From positions 186,001 to 250,000 of the forward strand of contig JAJNNQ010000011.1 in assembly GCA_027886175.1 (NCBI GenBank): a stretch of 64,000 nt of DNA, read 5' to 3'. Source of the DNA: Phylloscopus collybita. Lineage: Eukaryota; Chordata; Aves; Passeriformes; Phylloscopidae. A program made the translations under genes and the position numbers. Under the pieces are notes generated by a model. That model was not told the origin of the DNA and ran no database searches. It saw nothing but the letters and a program-made list of their open reading frames with translations. Positions within the stretch are counted from its first letter, which is position 1, and every line of letters begins with the position of its first letter. Shown one piece after another: positions 32,717 to 45,399 of the stretch.

Positions 32717-34699
32717 CCGGAACCCGGAGTGGAGGCTTTGGTTTCCCATAGAAATAGGCCATTGTTCGTGTCTAATGCTGTCTGCCTGCCACTGGGTTTC
32801 TTCCTACTAAAATTCCACTAAAATTCCATAGAAATGAGGATATCTCCCAGGTGCAATCTACAACCAGATGGAAGTTTTTCTGCCCTTATATTGGAAAACG
32901 CCTCCTACAATGAGACATCAGCAACGTGGGGTGGAGATTTTGGTTTCCCATGGAAATGGGCCACCGTTGGTGTCCAATGCTGTCTGCGTGCCACTTGGCT
33001 TCTGCCTTCTGAAATCCCATACAAATGAGCATATCTCGCCGATGCATTCAACCACCAGATGGAAGTTTGTCTGCCCTTTTAATGCCAAAGGCCTCCTACA
33101 AACTGGCATGAGGAGCCTGGGTTGGATACTTTGGTTTCCCATGGATATTGGCCAGTGTTCGTGTGTAATGCTGTCTGCCTGCCGCTGGACTTCTGCCTAC
33201 TAAAATACCACTAAAATTCCATACAAATGGCGATATCTCCCAGGTCCAATCTCCCACCAGATGGAAATTTTTCTGCCCTTGTAGTTCCATTCACCTCTTA
33301 ATGACTGACATCAGGAACGTGGGATGGAGACTTTGGTTTCCCATGGAAAAGGGCACCGTTCGTGTCTAATGCTATCTGCCTGCCACTGGGGTTATGCCTT
33401 CTGAAATTCCTCACAAATGAGGATATCTCCCAGGTGCAATCTACCACCAGATGGAAGTTTGTCTGCCCTTGTAGTTCCAAAGCCCTCCTACAAACTGACA
33501 TCAGGAACGTGAGGTGGAGACTTTGGTTTCCCATGGAAAAGGTCCATTGTTCGTGTCTAATGCTGTCTGCCTGCCACTGGGCTTATGCCTACTAAAATTC
33601 CACTAAAATTCTATACAAATGAGGATATCTCCCAGGTGCAATCTACCACCAGATAGAAGTTTATCTGCCCTTGTAATTCCAAAGGCCTCCTACAAATTGT
33701 CATCAGGAACCTGGGGCGGAGACTTTGGTTTCCCATGGAAAAGGGCCACCGTTCGTGTCTAATGCTGTCTGCCTGCCACTGGGCTTATGGGTACTAAAAT
33801 TACATACAAATCAGGATATCTCCCAGATGCAATATGCCACCAATTGGAAGTTTGTCCCCTCTTGTAGTGCCAGAGGCCTCCTAGAAAATGACATCAGGAT
33901 CATGGGTTGGAGACTTTGGTTTCCTATGGAAATGGGCCACTATTCATGTCTAATTCTGTCTACATGCTGCTGGGATTCTGCCTACTAAAATTCCACTAAA
34001 ATTCCATAAAAATGAGTATATCTCCCAGCTACAACCTAACACCAGATGGAAGTTTCTCTGCCCTTGTATTTCCAAAGGCCTCCTACAAACTGCCATCAGG
34101 AACCTAGGGTGGAGACTTTGGTTTCCCATGGAAAAGGTCCATTGTTCGTGTCTAATGTTGTCTGCCTGCCACTGGGCTTATGCCTGCTGAAATTCCATAC
34201 AAATGAGGATATCTCCTCGATGCAATCAACTACCAGATGGAATTTTGTCTGCTCTTGTAGTGCCAAAGGCCTCCTACAAACTCACGTCAGGAACCTGGAG
34301 TGGAGACTTTGGTTTCCCATGGAAATGGGCCAGCGTTCGTGTCTAATCACTTGCGTCTGCCACTAGGCTTCTGCCTATTAAAATCCCACTAAAATTCCAT
34401 ACAAATGAGGATGTCTCCCAGGTGCAATCTACCACCAGATGGAAGTTTGTCTGCCTCTGTAGTGCCAAATGCCTCCTAAAAACTGACGTCAGGAACGTGG
34501 GGTGGAGACTTTGGTTTCCAATGGAAAAGGGGCACCGTTCGTGTCTAATGCTGTCTGCCTGTCACTGGTGTTATGCCTGCTGAAATACCACACAAATGAG
34601 GATATCTCCCAGATGCAATATGCCAGCAGTTGGAAGTTTGTCTCCTCCTGTAGTGCCAGAGGTCTCCTAAAAACTGACATCAGGAACGTGGGGTGGAGA

Positions 34700-37600
34700 C
34701 TTTGCTTTCCCATTGAAAAGGACCACCATTCCTGTCTAATGCTGTCTGCCTGGCACTGTGGTGATGACTGCTGAAGTTCCATACAAATGAGGATATCTCC
34801 CAGGTGCAATCTACCACCAGGTGGACGTTTGTTTGCCCTCCTTGTGCCAAAGGCGTCGTAAAAACTGACATCAGGAACGTGGGGTGGAGACTTTGGTTTC
34901 CCAAGGTAATGGGCCACCGTTTGCGGCTAATGCTGCCTGCCAGCCACTGGGCTTATGCCTACTAAAATTCCACTAAAATTCTACACAAATGAGGATATCT
35001 CCCAGGTGCAATATATAACCAGATGGAAGTTTGTCTGCCCTTGTAGTTCCAAACGCCTCCTAAAAACTGAAATCAGGAACGTGGGTTGGAGACTTTCTTC
35101 TCCCATGGACATGGGCCACCGTTTGTGTCTAATGCTATGTGCCTGCCACTGGGCTTCTTCCTACTAAAATTCCACTAAAATTCCATAGAAATGAGGATAT
35201 CTCCAAGGTGCAATCTACCACCAGATGGAAGTTTCTCTGCCCTTATATTGGAAAACGCCTCCTACAAAGTGACATCAGCAACGTGGGGTGGAGGTTTTGG
35301 TTTCCCATGGAAAAGGTCCATTGTTCGTGTCTAATGCTGTCTGCCTGTCACTGGGGTTATGCCTGCTGAAATTCCTCACAAATGAAGATATCTCCCAGAT
35401 GCAATATGCCAGCAGTTGGAAGTTTGTCTCCACTTGTAGTGCCAGAGGCCTCCTAAAAACCGACATCAGGAACGTGGGTTGGAGACTTTGTTTTTCCATG
35501 GAAAGAGGCCACCGTTCGTGTCTAATGCTGCCTGCCTGCCAGTGGGCATATGCCTACCAAAGTTCCATACATATGAGGATATCTCCCAAATGCAATTTCC
35601 CACCAGATGGAAGTTTGTCTGCCCTTGCAGTTCCAAACGCCTCCTAAAAACTGAAATCAGGAACGTGGGTTAAAGACTTTTTTCTCCCATGGAAATGGGC
35701 CAGCGTTCGTGTCTAATGATGTGTGCCTGCCACTAGGCTTCTGCCTATTAAAATTCCACTAAAATTCCATACAAATGAGGATGTCTCCCAGGTGCAATCT
35801 ACCACCTGATGGAAGTTTGTGTGCCCATTTAGAGCCAAAGGCTTCTTACAAACTGACATCAGGAACGTGCGGTGGAGACTTTGGTTTCCCATGGAAATGG
35901 GCCACCGTTTGTGTATAATGCTATGTGCCTGCCACTGGGCTTATGCCTAGTAAAATCCCATACAAATGAGGATATCTCCCAGATGGAGTCTACCACCAGT
36001 TGAAAGTTTGTCTGCCCTTGTAATTCCAACGGCCTCCTACAAATTGACATCAGGAATCTGGAAAGGACGCTTTGGTTTCCCATGGAAAAGGGCCACCCTT
36101 GGTGTTTAATGCTGTCTGCCTGCCAGTGGGCATATGCCTACTGAAATTCCCTACAAATGAGGATATCTCCCAAATGTAATTTCCCACCAGATGGAAGTTT
36201 GTCTGCCCTTTTAATGCCAAAGTCCTCCGACAACCTGACATCAGGAATGTGGGATGGAGACTTTGGTTTCCCTAGGAAACGGGCCACTGTTCCTGTCTAA
36301 TTCTCTCTGCCTTCCGCTGGGATTCTGCCTACTAACATTCCACTAAAACTCCATAGAAATGAGGATATCTCCCAGGTGCAATCTACAACCAGATGGAAGT
36401 TTCTCTGCCCTTATATTGGAAAACGCCTCCTACAAAGTGACATTTGCAACATGGGGTGGAGATTTTGGTTTCCCATGGAAAAGGGCCACTCTTTGTGTCT
36501 AATGCTGTCTACCTGTCACTGGGGTTATGCCTGTTGAAATTCCTCACAAATGAGGATATCTCCCCGATGCAATCAACCACCAGATGGAAGTGTGTCTGCC
36601 CTTGTAGTGCCAAAAGCCTCCTTCAAACTGACATCAGGAACATAGTATGGATAATTTGTTTTTCCATGGAAAAGGGCCACCGTTCCTGTCTAATGCTGTC
36701 TGTCTGGCACTGTGGTTATGACTGCTGAAGTTCCTCACAAATGAGGATATCTCCCACACGGAATCTACCACCAGTTGGAAGTTTGTCTGCCCTTGTAGTG
36801 CCAAAGGCCTCCTAAAAACTGACATCAGGAACAAGGGGTGGAGACATTGTTTTCCCATGGAAAAGGGCCACCGTTCGTGTCTAATGCTGTCTGCCTGCCT
36901 CTGGGGTTATGCCTACTAAAATTCCACTAAAATTCCATACAAATGAGGATATCTCCCTGGTTCAATCTACCACCAGATGAAAGTTCCTCTGCCTTTGTAG
37001 TGCCAAAAGCCTCGTATAAATTGACATCTTAAACCTAGGGTGGACACATAGGTTCCCATGGAAAAGGGTCACCGTTCGTGTCTAATGCTGTCTGCCTGCA
37101 ACTGGGCATATGCCTGCTGAAATTCCATACAACAGAGGATATCTCCAGGTGGAATCTATCAGCAGATGGAATTTTGTCTGCCCTTGTAGTGCCAAAGGCC
37201 TCCTACAAACTGACATCAGGCATGTGACATGGAGACTTTGGTTTCCCAAGGAAATGGACCACCGTTCGTGTCTAATGCTGTCTGCCAGACACTGGGCTTA
37301 TGCCTACTAAAATTCCACTAAAATTCTATACAAATGAGAATATCTCCCAGGTGCAATCTACCACCAGTTTGAAGTTTGCCTGCCCTTGTATTTCCAAAGG
37401 CCTCCTACAAACTGACATCAGGAACGTGAGGTGGAGACTTTGGTTTCCCATGGAAAAGGTCCATTGCTCGTGTCTAATGCTGTCTGCCTGCCACTGGGCT
37501 TCTGCCTTCTGAAATTCCATACAAATGAGGGTATCTCCTCGATTCAATCAACCACAAGACGGAACTTTGTCTGCCCTTGTAGTGCCAAAGGCCTCCTACA

Positions 37601-40600
37601 AACTGACATCAGGAACCTGGAGTTGAAACTTTGCGTTCCCTTGGAAATGGGCCAGCGTTTGTGCCTAATGATGTGTGCCTGCAACTAGGCTTCTGCCTAT
37701 TAAAATTCCACTAAAATACCATACAAATGAGGATGTCTCCCAGGTGCAATCTAAACCAGATGGATGTTTCTCTGCCCTTGTAGTGCCAAAGGCCTCCTAA
37801 AAACCGACAGCAGGAAAGTGGGGTGAAGACTTTCTTTTCGCATGGAAATGGGCCACCGTTTGTGTCTAATCCTATGTGCCTGCCACTGGGCTTCTTCCTA
37901 CTAAAATTCCACTAATATTCCATGGAAATGAGGATATCTCCCAGGTGCAATCTACCACCAGATGGAAGTTTTTCTGCCCTTGTAGTTCCAAACACCTCTT
38001 ACAAACTGACATCAGGAACGTGGGGTGGAGACTTTGGTTTCCCATGGAAAAGGGCCAAAGTTCGTGTCTAATGCTTTCTGCCTGCCCCTGTTGTTACACC
38101 TGCTGAAATTCCTCACAAATGAATATTTCTCCCAGATGGAGTCTACCACCAGTTGGAAGTTTGTCTGCTCTTGTAGTGCAAAAGTCCTCCTATAAACGGA
38201 CATAAGGCACGTGGTGTGGAGACTTTGGTTTCCCATGGAAATGGGCCACCGTTGGTGTTTAATGCTGTCTACTTGCCACTGGGCTTCTGCCTACTTTAAT
38301 TCCACTAAAATTCCATACAAATGAGGATATCTCCAAGACGCAATATGCCACCAGTTGGAAGTTTGTCTGTTCTTGTAGTGCAAAAGGCCTCCTAAAAACT
38401 GACATCAGGAAGCTGGCCTGGAGACTTTGTTTTCCCCTGGAAAACGGCCACTATTCATGTCTAATTCTGTGTGCCTGCAGCTGGGATTCTGCGTACTAAA
38501 ATTCCTCTAAAATTCTATACAAATGGGAATATTTCGCAGGTGCAATCGTCCCCCAGTTTGAAGTTTCTCTGCCCTTGTAGTGCAAAAGGGCTCCTATAAA
38601 CTGACATCTGAAACATAGGATGGATAATTTGGTTTCCCATGGAAAAAGGTCACTGTTCATGCCTAATGCTGTGTGCCTGCCACTGGGCGTATGCCTGCAA
38701 AAACTCAATACAAATGAGGATATCTCGCAGATGCAATTTACCACGAGGTGGAAGTTTGTCTGCCATTGTAGTGGCAAAAGCCCCCTAAAAAACTGACATC
38801 AGGAACCAGGCGTGGAGACTTTGGTTTCCAATGGAAAAGGACCACCGTTCGTATCTAATGCTGTCTGCCTGGCACTGTGGTGATGACTGCTGAAGTTCCA
38901 TACAAATGAGGATATCTCCCAGGTGCAATCTACCACCAGGTGGAACTTTGTCTGCCCTTGTATTGCCAACGGCCTCCTAGAAACGGACATCAGGAACCTG
39001 GGGCGGAGACTTTGGTTTCCCATTGAAAAGGACCACCATTCCTGTCTACTGCTGTCTGCCTAGCACTGTGGTGATGACTGCTGAAGTTCCATACAAATGA
39101 GGATATCTCCCAGGTGCAATCTACCACCAGGTGGACGTTTGTTTGCCCTCCTTGTGCCAAAGGCCTCGTAAAAACTGACATCAGGAACGTGGGGTGGAGA
39201 CTTTGGTTTCCCAAGGTAATGGGCCACCGTTTGCGGCTAATGCTGCCTGCCAGCCACTGGGCTTATGCCTACTAAAATTCCACTAAAATTCTACACAAAT
39301 GAGGATATCTCCCAGGTGCAATCTATAAGCAGATGGAAGTTTGTCTGCCCTTGTAGTTCCAAACGCCTCCTAAAAACTGAAATCAGGAACGTGGGTTGGA
39401 GACTTTCTTCTCCCATGGACATGGGCCACCGTTTGTGTCTAATGCTATGTGCCTGCCACTGGGCTTCTTCCTACTAAAATTCCACTAAAATTCCATAGAA
39501 ATGAGGATATCTCCAAGGTGCAATCTACCACCAGATGGAAGTTTCTCTGCCCTTATATTGGAAAACGCCTCCTACAAAGTGACATCAGCAACGTGGGGTG
39601 GAGGTTTTGGTTTCCCATGGAAAAGGTCCATTGTTCGTGTCTAATGCTGTCTGCCTGTCACTGGGGTTATGCCTGCTGAAATTCCTCACAAATGAAGATA
39701 TCTCCCAGATGCAATATGCCAGCAGTTGGAAGTTTGTCTCCACTTGTAGTGCCAGAGGCCTCCTAAAAACCGACATCAGGAACGTGGGTTGGAGACTTTG
39801 TTTTTCCATGGAAAGAGGCCACCGTTCGTGTCTAATGCTGTCTGCCTGCCAGTGGGCATATGCCTACCAAAGTTCCATACATATGAGGATATCTCCCAAA
39901 TGCAATTTCCCACCAGATGGAAGTTTGTCTGCCCTTGCAGTTCCAAACGCCTCCTAAAAACTGAAATCAGGAACGTGGGTTAAAGACTTTCTTCTCCCAT
40001 GGAAATGGGCCAGCGTTCGTGTCTAATGATGTGTGCCTGCCACTAGGCTTCTGCCTATTAAAATTCCACTAAAATTCCATACAAATGAGGATGTCTCCCA
40101 GGTGCAATCTACCACCAGATGGAAGTTTGTGTGCCCATTTAGAGCCAAAGGCTTCTTACAAACTGACATCAGGAACGTGCGGTGGAGACTTTGGTTTCCC
40201 ATGGAAATGGGCCACCGTTTGTGTATAATGCTATGTGCCTGCCACTGGGCTTATGCCTAGTAAAATCCCATACAAATGAGGATATCTCCCAGATGGAGTC
40301 TACCACCAGTTGAAAGTTTGTCTGCCCTTGTAATGCCAACGGCCTCCTACAAATTGACATCAGGAATCTGGAAAGGACGCTTTGGTTTCCCATGGAAAAG
40401 GGCCACCCTTGGTGTTTAATGCTGTCTGCCTGCCAGTGGGCATATGCCTACTAAAATTCCCTACAAATGAGGATATCTCCCAAATGTAATTTCCCACCAG
40501 ATGGAAGTTTGTCTGCCCTTTTAATGCCAAAGTCCTCCGACAACCTGACATCAGGAATGTGGGATGGAGACTTTGGTTTCCCTAGGAAACGGGCCACTGT

Positions 40601-43275
40601 TCCTGTCTAATTCTCTCTGCCTTCCGCTGGGATTCTGCCTACTAACATTCCACTAAAACTCCATAGAAATGAGGATATCTCCCAGGTGCAATCTACAACC
40701 AGATGGAAGTTTCTCTGCCCTTATATTGGAAAACGCCTCCTACAAAGTGACATTTGCAACATGGGGTGGAGATTTTGGTTTCCCATGGAAAAGGGCCACT
40801 CTTTGTGTCTAATGCTGTCTACCTGTCACTGGGGTTATGCCTGTTGAAATTCCTCACAAATGAGGATATCTCCCCGATGCAATCAACCACCAGATGGAAG
40901 TGTGTCTGCCCTTGTAGTGCCAAAAGCCTCCTTCAAACTGACATCAGGAACATAGTATGGATAATTTGTTTTTCCATGGAAAAGGGCCACCGTTCCTGTC
41001 TAATGCTGTCTGTCTGGCACTGTGGTTATGACTGCTGAAGTTCCTCACAAATGAGGATATCTCCCACACGGAATCTACCACCAGTTGGAAGTTTGTCTGC
41101 CCTTGTAGTGCCAAAGGCCTCCTAAAAACTGACATCAGGAACAAGGGGTGGAGACATTGTTTTCCCATGGAAAAGGGCCACCGTTCGTGTCTAATGCTGT
41201 CTGCCTGCCTCTGGGGTTATGCCTACTAAAATTCCACTAAAATTCCATACAAATGAGGATATCTCCCTGGTTCAATCTACCACCAGATGAAAGTTCCTCT
41301 GCCTTTGTAGTGCCAAAAGCCTCGTATAAATTGACATCTTAAACCTAGGGTGGACACATAGGTTCCCATGGAAAAGGGTCACCGTTCGTGTCTAATGCTG
41401 TCTGCCTGCAACTGGGCATATGCCTGCTGAAATTCCATACAACAGAGGATATCTCCAGGTGGAATCTATCAGCAGATGGAATTTTGTCTGCCCTTGTAGT
41501 GCCAAAGGCCTCCTACAAACTGACATCAGGCATGTGACATGGAGACTTTGGTTTCCCAAGGAAATGGACCACCGTTCGTGTCTAATGCTGTCTGCCAGAC
41601 ACTGGGCTCATGCCTACTAAAATTCCACTAAAATTCTATACAAATGAGAATATCTCCCAGGTGCAATCTACCACCAGTTTGAAGTTTGCCTGCCCTTGTA
41701 TTTCCAAAGGCCTCCTACAAACTGACATCAGGAACGTGAGGTGGAGACTTTGGTTTCCCATGGAAAAGGTCCATTGCTCGTGTCTAATGCTGTCTGCCTG
41801 CCACTGGGCTTCTGCCTTCTGAAATTCCATACAAATGAGGGTATCTCCTCGATTCAATCAACCACAAGACGGAACTTTGTCTGCCCTTGTAGTGCCAAAG
41901 GCCTCCTACAAACTGACATCAGGAACCTGGAGTTGAAACTTTGCGTTCCCTTGGAAATGGGCCAGCGTTTGTGTCTAATGATGTGTGCCTACAACTAGGC
42001 TTCTGCCTATTAAAATTCCACTAAAATACCATACAAATGAGGATGTCTCCCAGGTGCAATCTAAACCAGATGGATGTTTCTCTGCCCTTGTAGTGCCAAA
42101 GGCCTCCTAAAAACTGACTGCAGGAAAGTGGGGTGAAGACTTTCTTTTCGCATGGAAATGGGCCACCGTTTGTGTCTAATCCTATGTGCCTGCCACTGGG
42201 CTTCTTCCTACTAAAATTCCACTAATATTCCATGGAAATGAGGATATCTCCCAGGTGCAATCTACCACCAGATGGAAGTTTTTCTGCCCTTGTAGTTCCA
42301 AACACCTCTTACAAACTGACATCAGGAACGTGGGGTGGAGACTTTGGTTTCCCATGGAAAAGGGCCACAGTTCGTGTCTAATGCTTTCTGCCTGCCCCTG
42401 TTGTTACACCTGCTGAAATTCCTCACAAATGAATATTTCTCCCAGATGGAGTCTACCACCAGTTGGAAGTTTGTCTGCTCTTGTAGTGCAAAAGTCCTCC
42501 TATAAACGGACATAAGGCACGTGGTGTGGAGACTTTGGTTTCCCATGGAAATGGGCCACCGTTGGTGTTTAATGCTGTCTACTTGCCACTGGGCTTCTGC
42601 CTACTTTAATTCCACTAAAATTCCATACAAATGAGGATATCTCCAAGACGCAATATGCCACCAGTTGGAAGTTTGTCTGTTCTTGTAGTGCAAAAGGCCT
42701 CCTAAAAACTGACATCAGGAAGCTGGCCTGGAGACTTTGTTTTCCCCTGGAAAACGGCCACTATTCATGTCTAATTCTGTGTGCCTGCAGCTGGGATTCT
42801 GCGTACTAAAATTCCTCTAAAATTCTATACAAATGGGAATATTTCGCAGGTGCAATCGTCCCCCAGTTTGAAGTTTCTCTGCCCTTGTAGTGCAAAAGGG
42901 CTCCTATAAACTGACATCTGAAACATAGGATGGATAATTTGGTTTCCCATGGAAAAAGGTCACTGTTCATGCCTAATGCTGTGTGCCTGCCACTGGGCGT
43001 ATGCCTGCAAAAACTCAATACAAATGAGGATATCTCGCAGATGCAATTTACCACGAGGTGGAAGTTTGTCTGCCATTGTAGTGGCAAAAGCCCCCTAAAA
43101 AACTGACATCAGGAACCAGGCGTGGAGACTTTGGTTTCCAATGGAAAAGGACCACCGTTCGTATCTAATGCTGTCTGCCTGGCACTGTGGTGATGACTGC
43201 TGAAGTTCCATACAAATGAGGATATCTCCCAGGTGCAATCTACCACCAGGTGGAACTTTGTCTGCCCTTGTAGTG
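34700..43275 (-). repeat. Large tandem duplication of satellite A, 4310-bp period (two copies)
   Basis: The whole of about 34700-38965 recurs at about 39010-43275 with a constant 4310-bp offset, so no insertion or deletion separates the copies. Matched points include 34955/39265, 35275/39585, 36444/40754, 37431/41741 and 38496/42806. Only scattered single-base differences are visible (cctgcctgcc/tctgcctgcc at 35531/39841; accacctgatgg/accaccagatgg near 35805/40115). Each copy holds about 22 monomers. The very low divergence makes it one of the youngest events in the window. Confidence 0.93.
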
Positions 43276-44280
43276 GCAAAGGCCTCCAAGAAACGGACAT
43301 CAGGAACGTGGGGTGGAGACTTTGGTTTCCCATGGAAATGGGCCACCGTTCGTGTCTAATGCTGTCTGCCTGCCACTTGGTTTCTTCCTATTAATATTCC
43401 ACTAAAATTCCATAGAAATAAGGATATATCCCAGGTGCAATCTACAACCAGATGGAAGATTCTCTGCCCTTGTTGTACCAAAGCCCTCCTAAAAAACTGA
43501 CATCAGGAACCATGGGTGGAGACTTTGATTTCCCATGGAAAAGGACCAGCGTTCATGTCTAATGCTGTCTGCCTGCCAATGAGCTTCTGCCTGCTGAAAT
43601 TCCAAAAAAAATTTGGAAATCTCTCCGATGTAATCAACCACCTGACGGAAGTTTGTCTGCCCCTGTAGAGCCAAAGGCCTCCTACAAATTGACATGAGGA
43701 GCCTGGAGTGGAGACTTTGGTTTCCCATGGAAAAGGGCCAGCGTTCGTGTCTAATGCTGTCTGCCCTCCACTGGGTTGTGGCTACAGAAATTACATACAA
43801 ATGAGGATATCTCCCAGATTCAATATGCCACCAGTTGGAAGTTTGTCTGTTCTTGTAATGCAAAAGGCCTCCTAAAAACAGACATCAGGAACCTGGCCTG
43901 GAGACTTTGGTTTCCCCTGGAAAAGGGCCACTATTCATGTCTAATTCTGTCTGCCTGCCACTGGGATTCTGCGTACTAAAATTCCTCTAAAATTCTATAC
44001 AAATGGGAATATTTCGCAGGTGCAATCGTCCCCCAGTTTGAAGTTTCTCTGCCCTTGTAGTGCAAAAGGGCTCCTATAAACTGACATCTGAAACATAGGA
44101 TGGATAATTTGGTTTCCCATGGAAAAAGGTCACTGTTCATGCCTAATGCTGTGTGCCTGCCACTGGGCGTATGCCTGCAAAAACTCAATACAAATGAGGA
44201 TATCTCGCAGATGCAATTTACCACGAGGTGGAAGTTTGTCTGCCATTGTAGTGGCAAAAGCCTCCTAAAAAACTGACATC
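42800..44280 (-). repeat. Short higher-order duplication, 1170-bp offset
   Basis: About 42800-43110 recurs at 43970-44280 almost base for base: taaaattcctctaaaattct, cgcaggtgcaatcgtccccc, and the distinctive gcctgcaaaaactcaatac. The same segment also occurs at 38490-38800 as part of the 4310-bp duplication, giving three near-identical copies. Confidence 0.87.
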
Positions 44281-45399
44281 AGGAACCAGGGGTGGAGACT
44301 TTGGTTTCCCATGGGAAAGGACCACCGTTTGTGTCTAATGCTATGTGCCTGCCACTGGGCTTATGCCTAGTGAAATTCCATACAAATGAGGATATCTCCC
44401 AGATGGAATCTACAACCAGTCGGAAATTAGTCTGCCCTTATAGTGCCAAATGCCTCCTACAAACTGACATCAGGAACGTGGGATGGAGACTTTGTTTCCA
44501 ATGGAAAAGGGGTACCGTTCCTGTCTAATGCTGTCTGCCTGGAACTGTGGTTATGACTGCTGAAGTTCCATACAAATGAGGATATCTCCCAGGTGCAATC
44601 TACCACCAGTTCGAAGTTTGTTTGCCCTTGTAGTGCCAAAGGCCTCCTAAAAACTGACATCAGGAACGTGGGGTGGAGACATCGGTTTCCCATGAAAAAG
44701 GTCCACCGTTCGTGTCCTATGCTGTCTGCCTGCCACTGATCTTCTGCCTGCTGAAATTCCATACAAATGAGGATATCTCCTCAATGCAATCAACCACCAG
44801 ACGGAACTTTGTCTGCCCTTGTAGTGCCAAAGGCCTCCTACATACTGACATCAGGAACCTGGAGTGGAGACTTTGGTTTCCCATGGAAATGCGACAGCGT
44901 TCGTGTCTAATGATGTTTGCCTGCCACTAGGATTCTGCCTATTAAAATTACAATAAAATTCCATACCATTGAAGATGTCTCTCACGTGCAATCTAACACC
45001 AAATGGAAGTTTGTCTGCCCCTGTAGAGCAAAAGGCTTCCTACAAATTGACATCAAGAAGCTGGGGCAGACACTTTGGATTCCCATGGCAAAGGGCCACG
45101 GTTCCTGTCTAATGCTGTCTGCCTGCCACTGGGCTTATGGCTACTAAAATTACATACAAATGAGGATATCTCCTGAATGCAATATGCCACCAGTTGGAAG
45201 TTTGTCTCCACTTGTAGTGCCAGAGGCCTCCTAGAAAATGACATCAGGAACCTGGGGTGGAGACTTTGGTTTCCCATGGAAATGGGCCACTATTCATGTC
45301 TAATTTTTTCTGCCTGCCGCTGGGATTCTGCCTACTAAAATTCCACTAAAATTCCATGCAAATGCGAATATCTCCCGGGTGCAATCAAACACCAGATGG

